Source: an uncultured Candidatus Saccharibacteria bacterium (GTDB taxonomy: Bacteria; Patescibacteriota; Saccharimonadia; Saccharimonadales; Saccharimonadaceae). Taken from it: 40,005 bases of DNA. The translations under genes were made by a program, and so were the position numbers. Position 1 is the first letter of the stretch, and the number at the start of each line of letters is the position of its first letter. Under the pieces are notes generated by a model, which was not told where the DNA came from, searched no databases, and was given only the letters and a program-made list of their open reading frames with translations. Location of the stretch: contig CALISR010000006.1 in the NCBI GenBank assembly GCA_938041435.1, positions 1-40,005 on the forward strand. The letters are read 5' to 3'. This document shows positions 7,500-15,864 of this stretch, one piece after another.

Positions 7500-8144
7500 T
7501 CACCGTTTGCGGCGCTCTTGCTGGAGCGTTTTATCCTTCAATTTCAGCACCACATCCGCTTGTTTGGCCAGCTGCTTGCTGTGGGTGACGACGATGACGC
7601 ATTTGCTGTTTTCGTGAGCGGCTTGGCGCAGGATAGTGATGATATCAGCAGCGGTAGTTTCGTCCAGGTTGCCGGTCGGCTCGTCCGCCAAGATGATCGG
7701 TGCGTGTGAAACGAGCGCTCGCCCAATCGCCACACGCTGTTGCTGTCCACCAGAAAGTTTCATAACGTTGCGGTGAATGTGATCGTCGTCCAGTCCCATA
7801 GTGTACAATGTTTCGTTGGTAGCCTTGGCATTAACCAATTTCAAGTTTTCCAGTGGCGTCAGATAATCGATCAGGTTATAATTCTGAAACACCAGCGAGA
7901 TATTGTGTTTACGATGATGCGAATAACCCTGCTCGGCGATGTCTTCATCATCAAACAAAATCTGCCCACTAGTCGGTGTGTCGAGCCCCGCTAGTAGGCC
8001 GAGCAGGGTCGATTTACCAGCGCCAGAACTACCGACGATGGCGTAGAATGTGCCTTTTTCAAATTGATAATTGATCCCATTCAGCACGTTGCTGGTGCCG
8101 CCTGGGTATGAAAAAATGATATCGCGTAGCGTAAGTAATGACAT
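7500..8144 (-). CDS. ABC transporter ATP-binding protein (MacB/LolD type)
   Basis: A 214-residue ATPase with Walker A GSSGAGKST (38-46), Q-loop VFQNYN (85-90), signature LSGGQQQRVAIGRAL (from residue 130), Walker B ILADEPTGNLD (151-161) and a switch His in VVTHS. The ADEPTGNLD form is typical of the MacB/LolD/FtsE group that drives FtsX-type permeases mechanically. It is the last gene of a three-gene operon, 8 nt after the preceding permease, with AGGAG 5 nt before the ATG. The operon probably extrudes or senses an envelope-active compound or lipoprotein; the substrate is not shown by the sequence. Confidence 0.93.
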   Translation of the reverse strand: MSLLTLRDIIFSYPGGTSNVLNGINYQFEKGTFYAIVGSSGAGKSTLLGLLAGLDTPTSGQILFDDEDIAEQGYSHHRKHNISLVFQNYNLIDYLTPLENLKLVNAKATNETLYTMGLDDDHIHRNVMKLSGGQQQRVAIGRALVSHAPIILADEPTGNLDETTAADIITILRQAAHENSKCVIVVTHSKQLAKQADVVLKLKDKTLQQERRKR

Positions 8145-8152
8145 GATAACTC

Positions 8153-9391
8153 CTAACTTAATGTTGCTAAAATTTGCTTTGGTGATTGGCGCATGATTGG
8201 CGCGGTGGCAGCGATAGCTGATAACAGAACGACTACGTAGCCGAAGGCGAAAGCCTGCAGATAGGTCGCTATTGGTGCAGCGTACACCACAGTTGTTTCG
8301 ACACGCTGGCTGTGGCTCGTTTGTGCTGTCAGGGCAGTAGAAATTTGCGATGAGGCAATCGAGCCGATGGCGAGCGCGAACACCGAACTGACTGCGGCAA
8401 TGATGGCCAGCTCCGCCAAGAATTGCCCGATAATCTGCCGCTTCGACGTGCCGATAGACAGCAAGATGCCAATTTCATGCAAGCGGCCGCGCACCCAGAA
8501 CACCAGCACCAGTGACAACACCGCCAGCCCCGCTGCGGCTGCGCCGATGGTGGCAATTGTCAACATGTTTTGCATGCCAGCGATGTTTTGGAGAACTCCA
8601 GCGAACACGGCCCCGTTGTCAGTCAGGCTAAATTTTTGCCAATCGACGTTTGGTAGGCTTTTGACGCGATCCGTTAGCAGCTTCAGCTGGTGCGGATATT
8701 CGGCGAAATACGTTGCCCGTGTCAGTTGCTTGCTACCCGTTAGCTGCTGCGCCGCAGCCAAGTTGGTGATGAGATGATTCTCCGCCATGTCGGACTGCAA
8801 AACCGCTGGCTTTTCGCCTGTGCCGCTGAAGATGCCCATGACAGTCACCGTCACCCGCCGGCCGTCTTTGGTAATGTCCAGCTTGTCGCCTGGCCTGATG
8901 CTATTTTTCTCGGCAAAGGTTTTGTGAATCAGGGCCGCGTTTTGATCGTGCTCGGTCAAGTGCTTGCCCTGCTCTAGTTGGTAAAATCGACCGGTGAACT
9001 CGCCGAGCATATCGCTCTGTGTCGCGCCCGTCACCTTTGCTTCGCCAGCGATCCCAGCGTCCAGCTGCACGCCGCTACCCGCTACGTCAACCAATTGTTT
9101 ACCCGGTAGCCCTGCAGTGGTCTCTGTCTGGAAATTGTGCGCTTTCACCGTGTCCAGGCGCTGCACTCGCTGCGCGATATCCATCGGCACCTCGCCCGAT
9201 GGCTGCTTGCTGGCGATACTAAAGCCGGCGCGGATATTCCGTTCAATTGATTGCTTCAGCTGCGCCATCGTCTGCTGCACCGTCAGCGTGCCGATCAGCA
9301 GCGTGAAAATCAGCGTCATAATCAGGGCGATGGTCAGGCTGCGACGCCGCCGCCGCGCCACAGCCGTCCAGGCTCGTGTGATAATCGTCAT
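8153..9391 (-). CDS. FtsX/MacB-type ABC transporter permease
   Basis: A 412-residue membrane protein: an N-terminal membrane segment (about 15-40), a large extracytoplasmic MacB_PCD-like region (about 45-270), then three C-terminal membrane segments (about 275-305, 330-355, 378-400), the FtsX topology. VRGRLHEIGILLSIGTSKRQI is the conserved cytoplasmic coupling helix. It is the middle gene of the operon, 9 nt downstream of the first permease, with AGGGG before the ATG. The two permeases probably form a heterodimer on an ATPase dimer. Confidence 0.9.
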   Translation of the reverse strand: MTIITRAWTAVARRRRRSLTIALIMTLIFTLLIGTLTVQQTMAQLKQSIERNIRAGFSIASKQPSGEVPMDIAQRVQRLDTVKAHNFQTETTAGLPGKQLVDVAGSGVQLDAGIAGEAKVTGATQSDMLGEFTGRFYQLEQGKHLTEHDQNAALIHKTFAEKNSIRPGDKLDITKDGRRVTVTVMGIFSGTGEKPAVLQSDMAENHLITNLAAAQQLTGSKQLTRATYFAEYPHQLKLLTDRVKSLPNVDWQKFSLTDNGAVFAGVLQNIAGMQNMLTIATIGAAAAGLAVLSLVLVFWVRGRLHEIGILLSIGTSKRQIIGQFLAELAIIAAVSSVFALAIGSIASSQISTALTAQTSHSQRVETTVVYAAPIATYLQAFAFGYVVVLLSAIAATAPIMRQSPKQILATLS

Positions 9392-9400
9392 CGTTCGCCC

Positions 9401-10783
9401 CTAGTCCACTTCAGTTAGTAATTCTTTTGGCGTTGACTGGGTAATCGGCCGCGAAGCCAAGAGTACCGCAATGATAATCACCGCCAGCCCAGCGCCCCAT
9501 ACCGCCAGCAGATCCGTCGGTTGCACACCAACCGTCACCTTGTCCAGTGTACGCGATGACGTCACCGAGTCAGCGTCAGCACCGAGCGACGCACCGCCAA
9601 GCGAACTGCCAGCTTGACGCGTAGCATTCTGCGCCGCCTGCGACACCACGTGATCACCCATTTGCTGGGCAATCAGCCCTGCGGTAGCGTACGACGCGCC
9701 GAAGCTCAGCATCGCGATCATCACCAGTTCAGCGATATATTGCAGTACAATCTTGGACTGCGGCACACCCGTCGCCAAGAGTACGCCTGCTTCACGCTTG
9801 CGCTCGTTCATCCATAGGTACAGCACCATACCAATCACCGCGATACTAACCAGCGCCGTTGCCCACAGCATACCGTCGATCAGGCCGTACACGCCGTTCA
9901 CCGCACCAGTCACGCCAGCCAGTTCCTGGCTATTTTTATTCAATTGATACTTTTGCCAATTGACCGGCAATTTATTTGCCCGCGCCATCACCTCGTCCAG
10001 CTGCTTGGTGCCTTTGGTGAAGAACGTGGCGTCCTGGTAAATCTCATTTTGCGCGGTATAGGCATTCAGCTGACGAGTTGTCGTGAGATCGGTCAAGAAC
10101 AAATTCTCGAACAACTCCACCTGGTACGTCGCCTGCTTTGGGTTTTTGCCATTAAATATACCGACGATTTCCACTTCAACCTCGTCCTTGGACGGATGCT
10201 CATTGTCGGTGTCGTATTGATTGGCCTTTAACTTAATTTTGTCGCCCAGCTTCAGGTTATTTGCCTTGGCAAAAGCTTCGTGCACCAAAATCTTGTGTGA
10301 ATCATTCTTGGTGATGTGCCGGCCAGCGATGAGCTTGAGTGCGCCAGCTCGGAACTTGGTTTCAAATTCGGATTTGTTGACGCCGAGGATGGTCGCGGCG
10401 TTGCCAAATTGTTTGTCTTTCTCGGCGTCATAGCCGCTGCCCCCGCTCGGTAGTGGCACCAGTTTGGTATTGATAAAATCGACCGTGGCATTCTGGCGCT
10501 TGACATAATCCGTCACGCCTTCCAGGTTCTTCACCGCGTCGATGTCTTTGTTCGACACCGTTCCTGAGCCGCGGGCGGTTCCTGGATTGGTGCGCGGATT
10601 ATTGCCCAGCGTGAAGCCGGCCTTGAGTGTTTTGTCCAGCGACTGCGCCGCCGCGTCGGTCGAATGCTTAATGGCAAATCCACTCAGCATAATCGTCGAC
10701 ATACACAGCAAAATCGCCAGCAAAATCAGCGTTTTGAGTTTTTTCCTGGTGATATAGAGCCAGGCACGTTGCACAAATGACAT
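9401..10783 (-). CDS. FtsX/MacB-type ABC transporter permease
   Basis: A 460-residue paralogue of the downstream permease. It has the same topology, with membrane segments at about 15-37, 305-330, 348-372 and 425-450, an extracytoplasmic region of about 265 residues between the first two, and the coupling motif NERKREAGVLLATGVPQSKIV. A second, Gly/Ser-rich external loop (about 375-420) is longer than in its partner. It is the first gene of the operon, with AAGGAG 4 nt before the ATG. A pair of TGTGAA direct repeats lies upstream (10824-10840). Confidence 0.9.
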   Translation of the reverse strand: MSFVQRAWLYITRKKLKTLILLAILLCMSTIMLSGFAIKHSTDAAAQSLDKTLKAGFTLGNNPRTNPGTARGSGTVSNKDIDAVKNLEGVTDYVKRQNATVDFINTKLVPLPSGGSGYDAEKDKQFGNAATILGVNKSEFETKFRAGALKLIAGRHITKNDSHKILVHEAFAKANNLKLGDKIKLKANQYDTDNEHPSKDEVEVEIVGIFNGKNPKQATYQVELFENLFLTDLTTTRQLNAYTAQNEIYQDATFFTKGTKQLDEVMARANKLPVNWQKYQLNKNSQELAGVTGAVNGVYGLIDGMLWATALVSIAVIGMVLYLWMNERKREAGVLLATGVPQSKIVLQYIAELVMIAMLSFGASYATAGLIAQQMGDHVVSQAAQNATRQAGSSLGGASLGADADSVTSSRTLDKVTVGVQPTDLLAVWGAGLAVIIIAVLLASRPITQSTPKELLTEVD

Positions 10784-10823
10784 AGATCTCCTTTCTTGAT
10801 TCTATGTCAGTGTAGCAGGGGTG

Positions 10824-10840
10824 TGTGAAGGGAATGTGAA
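10824..10840 (-). promoter_or_regulatory. Tandem TGTGAA repeats upstream of the ABC operon, possible OmpR-type site
   Basis: Two TGTGAA half-sites (10824-10829 and 10835-10840) start 11 bp apart; on the minus strand they read TTCACA-N5-TTCACA. Direct hexamers at 11-bp spacing are typical of OmpR/PhoB-family binding sites. A TAGAAT -10-like box follows 19 nt downstream in the operon direction. The regulator encoded at 14859-15521 is a candidate. Confidence 0.35.
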
Positions 10841-10889
10841 ATGAGTGGGCGATATAGTCACAATCACATAATACAACTATCGTAGGTCA

Positions 10890-11228
10890 TCATATTAGTA
10901 TAAACTCAATCCCTACTACCCCATATAATCGCTGGTCTTCAATAGAATAAAATTCACTAATCTGATTCTCTAGCCACTCAACACTCTCGCCGCCAAATTT
11001 CCGTGGATTATTATGCGAGAATAAATCATGGAACGTCGCGTAGCGCAGTAAACCAACCACTTTAACAGTAGTATTTTGACTAGGGTTATCTCTATTAGTA
11101 AAAACAATCTCGTCGCCAAGCTGTATCTTCTGGCGCTTTTCATCGTATAGTCGTGATTCGATGGTTTTATTGCCAGAGACTATAGCGTCAAAAGGTTCTG
11201 TTGCTAGTTTCAATTGGTGTGTAATCAT
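10890..11228 (-). CDS. ASCH-domain protein
   Basis: A 112-residue single-domain protein. LATEPFDAIVSGNKTIESRLYDEKRQKIQLGDEIVF is the ASCH signature (a G-x-K-x-x-E-x-R-x-x-D core and a GDEIVF strand), followed by VKVVGLLRYATFHDLF. ASCH is a PUA-like beta-barrel thought to bind RNA; some members hydrolyse N4-acetylcytidine. A TATAAT box ends 9 nt before the ATG. A second ASCH-like gene lies just upstream on the same strand, in a separate unit. Confidence 0.8.
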   Translation of the reverse strand: MITHQLKLATEPFDAIVSGNKTIESRLYDEKRQKIQLGDEIVFTNRDNPSQNTTVKVVGLLRYATFHDLFSHNNPRKFGGESVEWLENQISEFYSIEDQRLYGVVGIEFILI

Positions 11229-11237
11229 AATGAATTT

Positions 11238-11243
11238 ATTATA
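11238..11243 (-). promoter_or_regulatory. -10 box of the ASCH gene
   Basis: TATAAT on the minus strand, 9 nt before the ATG at 11228. Confidence 0.55.
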
Positions 11244-11306
11244 GCAGAATAAATAACATGAGCTATCGGGGCAACGCGTGGGCTTTGCTGTATCGTATTA
11301 ACATCA

Positions 11307-11579
11307 TTAATCAACCCGCTCGGTAAGTGACATCACTTGATAGCCGTATTGATCAATGTCGTCTTGTCTCCAAAAATCGATTTCTTTCGTGCGTAAAACT
11401 TCGCCGACTACGTGACGAACTGTGCGGCCGGTTGGTGTTCCGTCATAATTTACCTCAATCTGTTCCAGGACGTCGCCGGGTTGGATGTCAAAATCAGCCA
11501 TCCTCATATCAAATGTTTTCTCGCCCGCTAGGACTTTTTCGAATAAATCGGGGTAAGATTTTTTGGTAATAACTTTCAT
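11307..11579 (-). CDS. ASCH/DUF3850-like small protein
   Basis: A 90-residue protein. KKSYPDLFEKVLAGEKTFDMR followed by FDIQPGDVLEQIEVNYDGTPTGRTV matches the PUA-like ASCH/DUF3850 pattern (GEKTFD-R, GDVL, TGR). The role is unknown, possibly RNA binding. The ATG at 11579 gives a normal N-terminus; an in-frame TTG at 11591 would overlap the end of the DUF421 gene by 4 nt. There is no clear Shine-Dalgarno. It sits directly after the DUF421 gene and is probably translated by coupling. Confidence 0.7.
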   Translation of the reverse strand: MKVITKKSYPDLFEKVLAGEKTFDMRMADFDIQPGDVLEQIEVNYDGTPTGRTVRHVVGEVLRTKEIDFWRQDDIDQYGYQVMSLTERVD

Positions 11580-11587
11580 ACGTTTTA

Positions 11588-12217
11588 TCAATAAGCCGTC
11601 AGAATCAGCTTCCCGTCCACATACTCTCCCAAAAATACGTCACTATACGCCTTCAGCCCCTGCTTTTTCATTTCTCCCAGCAGCCATTTCTCGTCCTTGC
11701 CAATTACCTGCAAAATATCAGTTTGCAATTGCCCATCTGTTATCAATGGGAACTTTGGATTTTCTTCCCCTTCCTGTGTGATGATCAATTCACCATCTTG
11801 CTCCACGACGGCTCTTTTTACCTTTTCTGTCGAATAGATATTCTGCGTTCGCAATTTGAAGGATACGTCATGAGCACTCAAACCAACTTTCTTGCAATTT
11901 TCAATGTTGATTTTTCCATTATCAATAATAATTAATGCCTTGCCATCTATGAGCTGCTTTGCCCTCACATTATGCTGCTTGACCCATTTCAACGTCAGCA
12001 CCAGGGCGCACCATATACACAAAATACCGATGTAATCCAGTATTTGGATTTCATTATTATAAATAACGCCGCCAATAATACCGCCGAGCACATAGTTCTG
12101 CACTTGATCGCTAGCAGATGATGGCGACAAATTACCCTTGCCTGAAAGATTAATTATTATCGTCAGGGCAAAAAAGCCAATGAGCAATTTTATTGCCACT
12201 AAAATAAATCCATCCAT
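11588..12217 (-). CDS. DUF421 (YetF-like) membrane protein
   Basis: A 209-residue protein with three N-terminal membrane segments (about 5-25, 40-55, 60-78) and a cytoplasmic alpha/beta domain. The family hallmarks are visible: SASDQVQNYVLGGIIGGVIYN in the membrane part, and DGKALIIIDNGKINIENCKK plus LSAHDVSFKLRTQNI in the soluble part. YetF-type proteins are conserved but poorly characterised. The ATG is preceded by AGGAA, and a TATAAT box lies at 12264-12269. It is first in a unit with the ASCH/DUF3850 gene. Confidence 0.86.
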   Translation of the reverse strand: MDGFILVAIKLLIGFFALTIIINLSGKGNLSPSSASDQVQNYVLGGIIGGVIYNNEIQILDYIGILCIWCALVLTLKWVKQHNVRAKQLIDGKALIIIDNGKINIENCKKVGLSAHDVSFKLRTQNIYSTEKVKRAVVEQDGELIITQEGEENPKFPLITDGQLQTDILQVIGKDEKWLLGEMKKQGLKAYSDVFLGEYVDGKLILTAY

Positions 12218-12263
12218 GATTTCCTCGTTACGTGTTGAGCTTTGCTGATGTTATATCTATTAG

Positions 12264-12269
12264 ATTATA
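12264..12269 (-). promoter_or_regulatory. -10 box of the DUF421 gene
   Basis: TATAAT on the minus strand with a 46-nt gap to the ATG. Unlike most promoters here, it leaves a leader carrying a Shine-Dalgarno. Confidence 0.45.
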
Positions 12270-12405
12270 GCACTTTTGCCACCGTTAGTTGGGCGTAATT
12301 ATATTGTTACTCGTGAACCACTGCCAAAGTGAGCATTTTGTATTTTCCCCATAATGATAGACCAAGTATACTGGAAGAAGTGCTATCTAAGAGATTATTC
12401 ATTAT

Positions 12406-12810
12406 ATGACAAGATCACGTATAACCGCCACTTTATCATACCCAGTTGAAAGAGTTTGGGATACGGTTACCAACCTTCATGACATTCGCTGGCGCAGTGA
12501 TTTGCAGGCTATAAAAGTAATCGATGAATCTACCTTTATCGAGGTGACCACACAAGGGGTTGAGACTCATTTCAAAGTGACGCGTGTAGATCAATACAAA
12601 TTGTGGGAGTTTGATATAGAAAATGACGCCATTCAAGGCCATTGGACGGGCGTATTCTCGCAGTACGGTACGATGACGAATCTCGAATTCACCGAGGATA
12701 TTATCGCAAAGAGATTTATTATCAAACCCTTTGTCTACTTCTATCTACATCAACAGCAAAGGCGCTATATTCGAGACCTCAAGAATAAGCTAAGAAAGGA
12801 AAATAATTGA
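12406..12810 (+). CDS. SRPBCC (START/polyketide-cyclase-like) protein
   Basis: A 134-residue helix-grip protein. RITATLSYPVERVWDTVTNLHDIRWRSDLQ is the typical SRPBCC opening (beta strand, then P-x-x-x-V-W helix, then a Trp). The middle has VTRVDQYKLWEFDI and the long C-terminal helix is FVYFYLHQQQRRYIRDLKNKL. Such proteins bind small hydrophobic ligands; the ligand is unknown. A TATACT box at 12367-12372 lies upstream; no Shine-Dalgarno is evident. Confidence 0.72.
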   Translation: MTRSRITATLSYPVERVWDTVTNLHDIRWRSDLQAIKVIDESTFIEVTTQGVETHFKVTRVDQYKLWEFDIENDAIQGHWTGVFSQYGTMTNLEFTEDIIAKRFIIKPFVYFYLHQQQRRYIRDLKNKLRKENN

Positions 12811-12885
12811 GTTGACACGGTACTTCTCTAGGCACACGTCATACTCTATTAGGCAACTAACAAAAGAAAGGAAACGTCATTTTAT

Positions 12886-13479
12886 ATGGGTATATACAAG
12901 CAGTTATTTGATGTCTACAGCAAGTATTATGATACCAGTGGTGAGGCGTTTACAACACTCAAAGAACAGCTCTCCAGACAAAGCGATAACCAAGTAATCG
13001 ACCGCAAAAATTTCTTGGGACATTTTACTGCTTCGACATTTGTCGTTTCAAAAAGCACGTATCACGTTGCCCTTGTTCATCATAACTTCCTTGGAAAGTA
13101 TCTCCAACCAGGTGGACATATTGACGAAAGTGACAATTCTCCACTTAATGCTGCTCGGCGTGAGCTACAAGAGGAGACCGGTATTAATAGCGCACAACTA
13201 CTTTACCAATATGTCGATATACACAACAAATGCGTCCCATTTAACATTGGCGTGCAATATATACCCGAAAACCCAAAGAAGCAAGAGCAGGCACATTATC
13301 ATTACGACCTACAGTATTTATTTTGGAGTGATGACGACTTAGCTATCACGATCGACCAAAGAGAATCAAGTACATTTGCCTGGGTAGCATGGGATAGTTT
13401 TAAGGAGATGGACGATTTTACAGACATAGCCAAGAAGATAGAAGCCCTGGCTACAACACCTTTTATTACGAAGGTTTAA
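12886..13479 (+). CDS. NUDIX hydrolase
   Basis: A 197-residue protein with a complete NUDIX box at about residues 76-98 (GGHIDESDNSPLNAARREL then QEETGI), the Mg-binding pyrophosphohydrolase motif. The preceding STYHVALVHHNFLGKYLQPGG supplies the substrate-side strands. An N-terminal helix of about 45 residues precedes the domain. The substrate (nucleoside diphosphate derivative) cannot be named. It is downstream of the SRPBCC gene with a 75-nt gap and convergent with the histidine kinase gene (7 nt apart). Confidence 0.88.
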   Translation: MGIYKQLFDVYSKYYDTSGEAFTTLKEQLSRQSDNQVIDRKNFLGHFTASTFVVSKSTYHVALVHHNFLGKYLQPGGHIDESDNSPLNAARRELQEETGINSAQLLYQYVDIHNKCVPFNIGVQYIPENPKKQEQAHYHYDLQYLFWSDDDLAITIDQRESSTFAWVAWDSFKEMDDFTDIAKKIEALATTPFITKV

Positions 13480-13486
13480 TGCTCTA

Positions 13487-14872
13487 TTACGCGAGCTTTA
13501 CTACAAACCGCATGCCCTGCCCGTGCGGTACAAAGCTGTAGTCTAGACCCTTGGTGTCGAGCAGCATCTTTACGGTGTAGAGGCCGATGCCACTGCTATC
13601 AGCGTGCTGCTTCTTGTCGCTAGGGTTGCGATAAAACGGATCGAAAGCGTGCTGGAGTTGCTGCGTAGTAAGTGGTTTGCAAGCGTTTTCAATAGCTAGT
13701 TCATGCTGGTCACAAGCAATTTTTATCACGCTCCCAGCGTTACCGTGGCGTACCGCGTTTGACACCAAGTTCGAGATGATATGGCGCATCATATCACGGT
13801 TCGCGTTGATAGTCACTGGCTGCGTGTTAACCGCGAACGTCATACCGCGTGTTTTTGCCAGCAGCGTATAATCGGCAACCACCTCGGTAATCAGCTTATC
13901 AACCCGCAGCCGCTTCTCTTGGCGCAAAGCCTGCTCGGCCACACTGCCAGAACGCAAGACGTCATTCACCATTGCCGCCACACGGTCAACCTGCGCCACC
14001 GATTCCGCCAGGTACTGATCGCGATTTTTATATTCACCGATGTTCAGCTGCATATTTTCGAGCATGATCCGGAGGGCCGCGAGCGGCGTTTTTAGCTCAT
14101 GCGAAGCCGCGCGCAGGAAAGCGATTTTTTCCTTTTCTAACTGGGTGATCCGTTTATTTTCATGCTCGAGCGAGCGAATCGTTTGCCACAGATTTTGATA
14201 GAGTTCATTAATATTTCGTCCCAGCACGCCAATTTCATCACTGCTATTTACCGGGTAGTGCGCGTCCTTTTCCAGCTGCTGCATGGTCGTGGTTACCGCG
14301 GCCATCTGGCGAATCGGCCGCGTCACAAAGCGGCTGTAGATGTAGGAAAACAACAGTGCTACCAGTAGCGAGCCAAGCATGGTATACGGTAATACATGCA
14401 GCGTGGCGAGCTTGGCCTGGGTGACGGGTGCCACGTCGGCCAGTAGCTTGACCGCGATCGCTCGCCCCTGTTTATCCGTCACAGTACCCTGCTGCAAAAT
14501 CACCGAGCGTGGATCAACTGTCTGCCCATCAGCAATTTTTACCACGCTGGTGGCGACTGGTTTGCCGCTGTCCGTCACGATATTGATAGACTCAAAGCCC
14601 TGAAAGTACTGGTCACGCCCATCAATTGTCAGCGTGATATTAACGTTGTTCATGGTAGCAAACTCTTGGCTGATCCGGCGTATGTCTTCGGTGGACTTGC
14701 CGCGCAATTTAGTCGTCAGCGCTGTAAGATTATCCGCGGCCTCTCGCTCTTTTTGCTGCAGATAAAATTGCGGCATCAGGGTGTAGACCAGCGCATGCAC
14801 GAGGATGATCAGCACTGCGAATAGGCCGATCGATACTAAAAATGTTTTAGGAAATAATTTAAGCCGCTTCAT
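13487..14872 (-). CDS. Sensor histidine kinase
   Basis: A 461-residue HisKA-type kinase. Membrane segments at about 10-33 and 160-182 bracket an external sensor of about 125 residues. A HAMP linker (about 183-237) and a helix lead into the dimerisation domain, with the phospho-acceptor His258 in AASHELKTPL. The HATPase domain follows (N box NLVSNAVRHG, G boxes SGIGLYTVKML and GQGMRF). Its ATG lies 14 nt inside the end of the response-regulator gene, so the pair is translationally coupled. The signal is unknown; cell-envelope stress is a guess. Confidence 0.94.
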   Translation of the reverse strand: MKRLKLFPKTFLVSIGLFAVLIILVHALVYTLMPQFYLQQKEREAADNLTALTTKLRGKSTEDIRRISQEFATMNNVNITLTIDGRDQYFQGFESINIVTDSGKPVATSVVKIADGQTVDPRSVILQQGTVTDKQGRAIAVKLLADVAPVTQAKLATLHVLPYTMLGSLLVALLFSYIYSRFVTRPIRQMAAVTTTMQQLEKDAHYPVNSSDEIGVLGRNINELYQNLWQTIRSLEHENKRITQLEKEKIAFLRAASHELKTPLAALRIMLENMQLNIGEYKNRDQYLAESVAQVDRVAAMVNDVLRSGSVAEQALRQEKRLRVDKLITEVVADYTLLAKTRGMTFAVNTQPVTINANRDMMRHIISNLVSNAVRHGNAGSVIKIACDQHELAIENACKPLTTQQLQHAFDPFYRNPSDKKQHADSSGIGLYTVKMLLDTKGLDYSFVPHGQGMRFVVKLA

Positions 14873-15521
14873 AGCGATAACCCACTCCCTTTACCGTGAC
14901 GATGCAGTCGAGGTGCAATTTCTTGCGCAGGTTTTTGATGTAAACATCGATCACTCGATCGAACGGCACCTCATCATCGCGCCACAGTCGGTCGATAATA
15001 GCCTGCCGGCTCCAGACCATGTTTGGATTATCTACCAGCAGCTTGAGCAGCTGTACTTCCTTAGGCTTAAGGTGCGCGTCAGTATTATCATAAAACCCTT
15101 GATAGGCCGCAAAATCCACTGAGGCCAAGCCGCGGCGCCATAAGGTTACGGTGGGTTGCTGGCGGCGCAGTAGCGCCTTAATTCGCTTTTCCAAAATCAC
15201 GAGCGAAAACGGCTTACTCATATAGTCATCCGCCAGCTCGTCAAAACTAGCGATCTGTATCGGCTCATCATGTAGTGCTGTTAGCATCAGTACCGGCACG
15301 TCGCTCGCTTGGCGAATTCGGTGCAGCACCTCGATCCCGCTCATCCCTGGCAGCATAATATCGAGGATAATAGCGTCCGCCTCGGCAAATTGCTCCAGCG
15401 CTTCCTCACCGCTAGCTGCTACTATCACCGTAAAGCCGCGCTGCACGAGGAACTGCTCAGTACCAGCTCGGAGGGTTGGTTCGTCTTCAACGAGGAGAAT
15501 ATTCACTGCTCGTCCACTCAT
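14859..15521 (-). CDS. OmpR/PhoB-family response regulator
   Basis: A 220-residue two-domain regulator. The receiver has the acidic pair Glu12/Asp13, phospho-acceptor Asp54 (IILDIMLPG), Thr81 and Lys103 (SKPF). The winged-helix effector includes LKPKEVQLLKLLVDNPN, VIDVYIKNLRKKL and the final TVKGVGYRYE wing. It is the first gene of the two-component operon. TAGTAT lies 6 nt before the ATG, so this is another probable leaderless transcript. A possible target is the direct-repeat site upstream of the ABC operon at 10824-10840. Confidence 0.94.
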   Translation of the reverse strand: MSGRAVNILLVEDEPTLRAGTEQFLVQRGFTVIVAASGEEALEQFAEADAIILDIMLPGMSGIEVLHRIRQASDVPVLMLTALHDEPIQIASFDELADDYMSKPFSLVILEKRIKALLRRQQPTVTLWRRGLASVDFAAYQGFYDNTDAHLKPKEVQLLKLLVDNPNMVWSRQAIIDRLWRDDEVPFDRVIDVYIKNLRKKLHLDCIVTVKGVGYRYEAA

Positions 15522-15527
15522 ACGCCT

Positions 15528-15533
15528 ATACTA
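15528..15533 (-). promoter_or_regulatory. -10-like box of the response-regulator operon
   Basis: TAGTAT on the minus strand, 6 nt before the ATG at 15521. Confidence 0.4.
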
Positions 15534-15652
15534 GGCGCTTCTTTGTTATATTGCTGCACGATTTTATCCCCTCGTCATACCAATGTATATGACTATTGTA
15601 GCGCAATTTATATGAAAGTGCTTGAATATCAAAATCTCACCGCTCTCTCAAA

Positions 15653-15784
15653 CTCCTCACTCACACTCCCTCCGACAGAACACTATAAGGGTCGATGTCT
15701 CCCAGACATCGACCTCTTGCGCTGGGCTGAAATCGATCATAACGATCGATTTCACACTCCATCGGATGAAGTGTGAGTGAGGAG
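15653..15784. repeat. Multi-hairpin intergenic element, copy 1
   Basis: A perfect 15-bp outer stem (CTCCTCACTCACACT at 15653-15667 with its complement at 15770-15784) encloses an 11-bp hairpin (15690-15714, loop CCC), a 10-bp hairpin (15729-15753, loop ATAAC), and an imperfect hairpin at 15754-15774 that competes with the outer stem. A 22-nt segment, 15752-15773, recurs inverted at 25605-25626 with 21 of 22 matches. It has no coding capacity and lies in the 343-nt gap between the two-component operon and the arg leader. Confidence 0.75.
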
Positions 15785-15828
15785 AAGCTAACACTGGAAG
15801 AGGTAATCGTAAGATTTACGTAAAAGTA

Positions 15829-15858
15829 TTGTGAAAAATATGCGCGGTGTGCTATGGT
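15829..15858 (+). promoter_or_regulatory. Promoter of the arg leader and argGH
   Basis: -35 TTGTGA (15829-15834), an 18-bp spacer, and -10 TATGGT (15853-15858) preceded by TGC, an extended -10. The predicted start falls on the leader-peptide ATG at 15865. Confidence 0.65.
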
Positions 15859-15864
15859 GTTAGT

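Noticed and set aside
12812..12842. TTGACA (12812-12817) as a promoter for the NUDIX gene at 12886
   Set aside because: The nearest -10-like hexamer (TACTCT) is about 24 bp away, outside the usual spacing.
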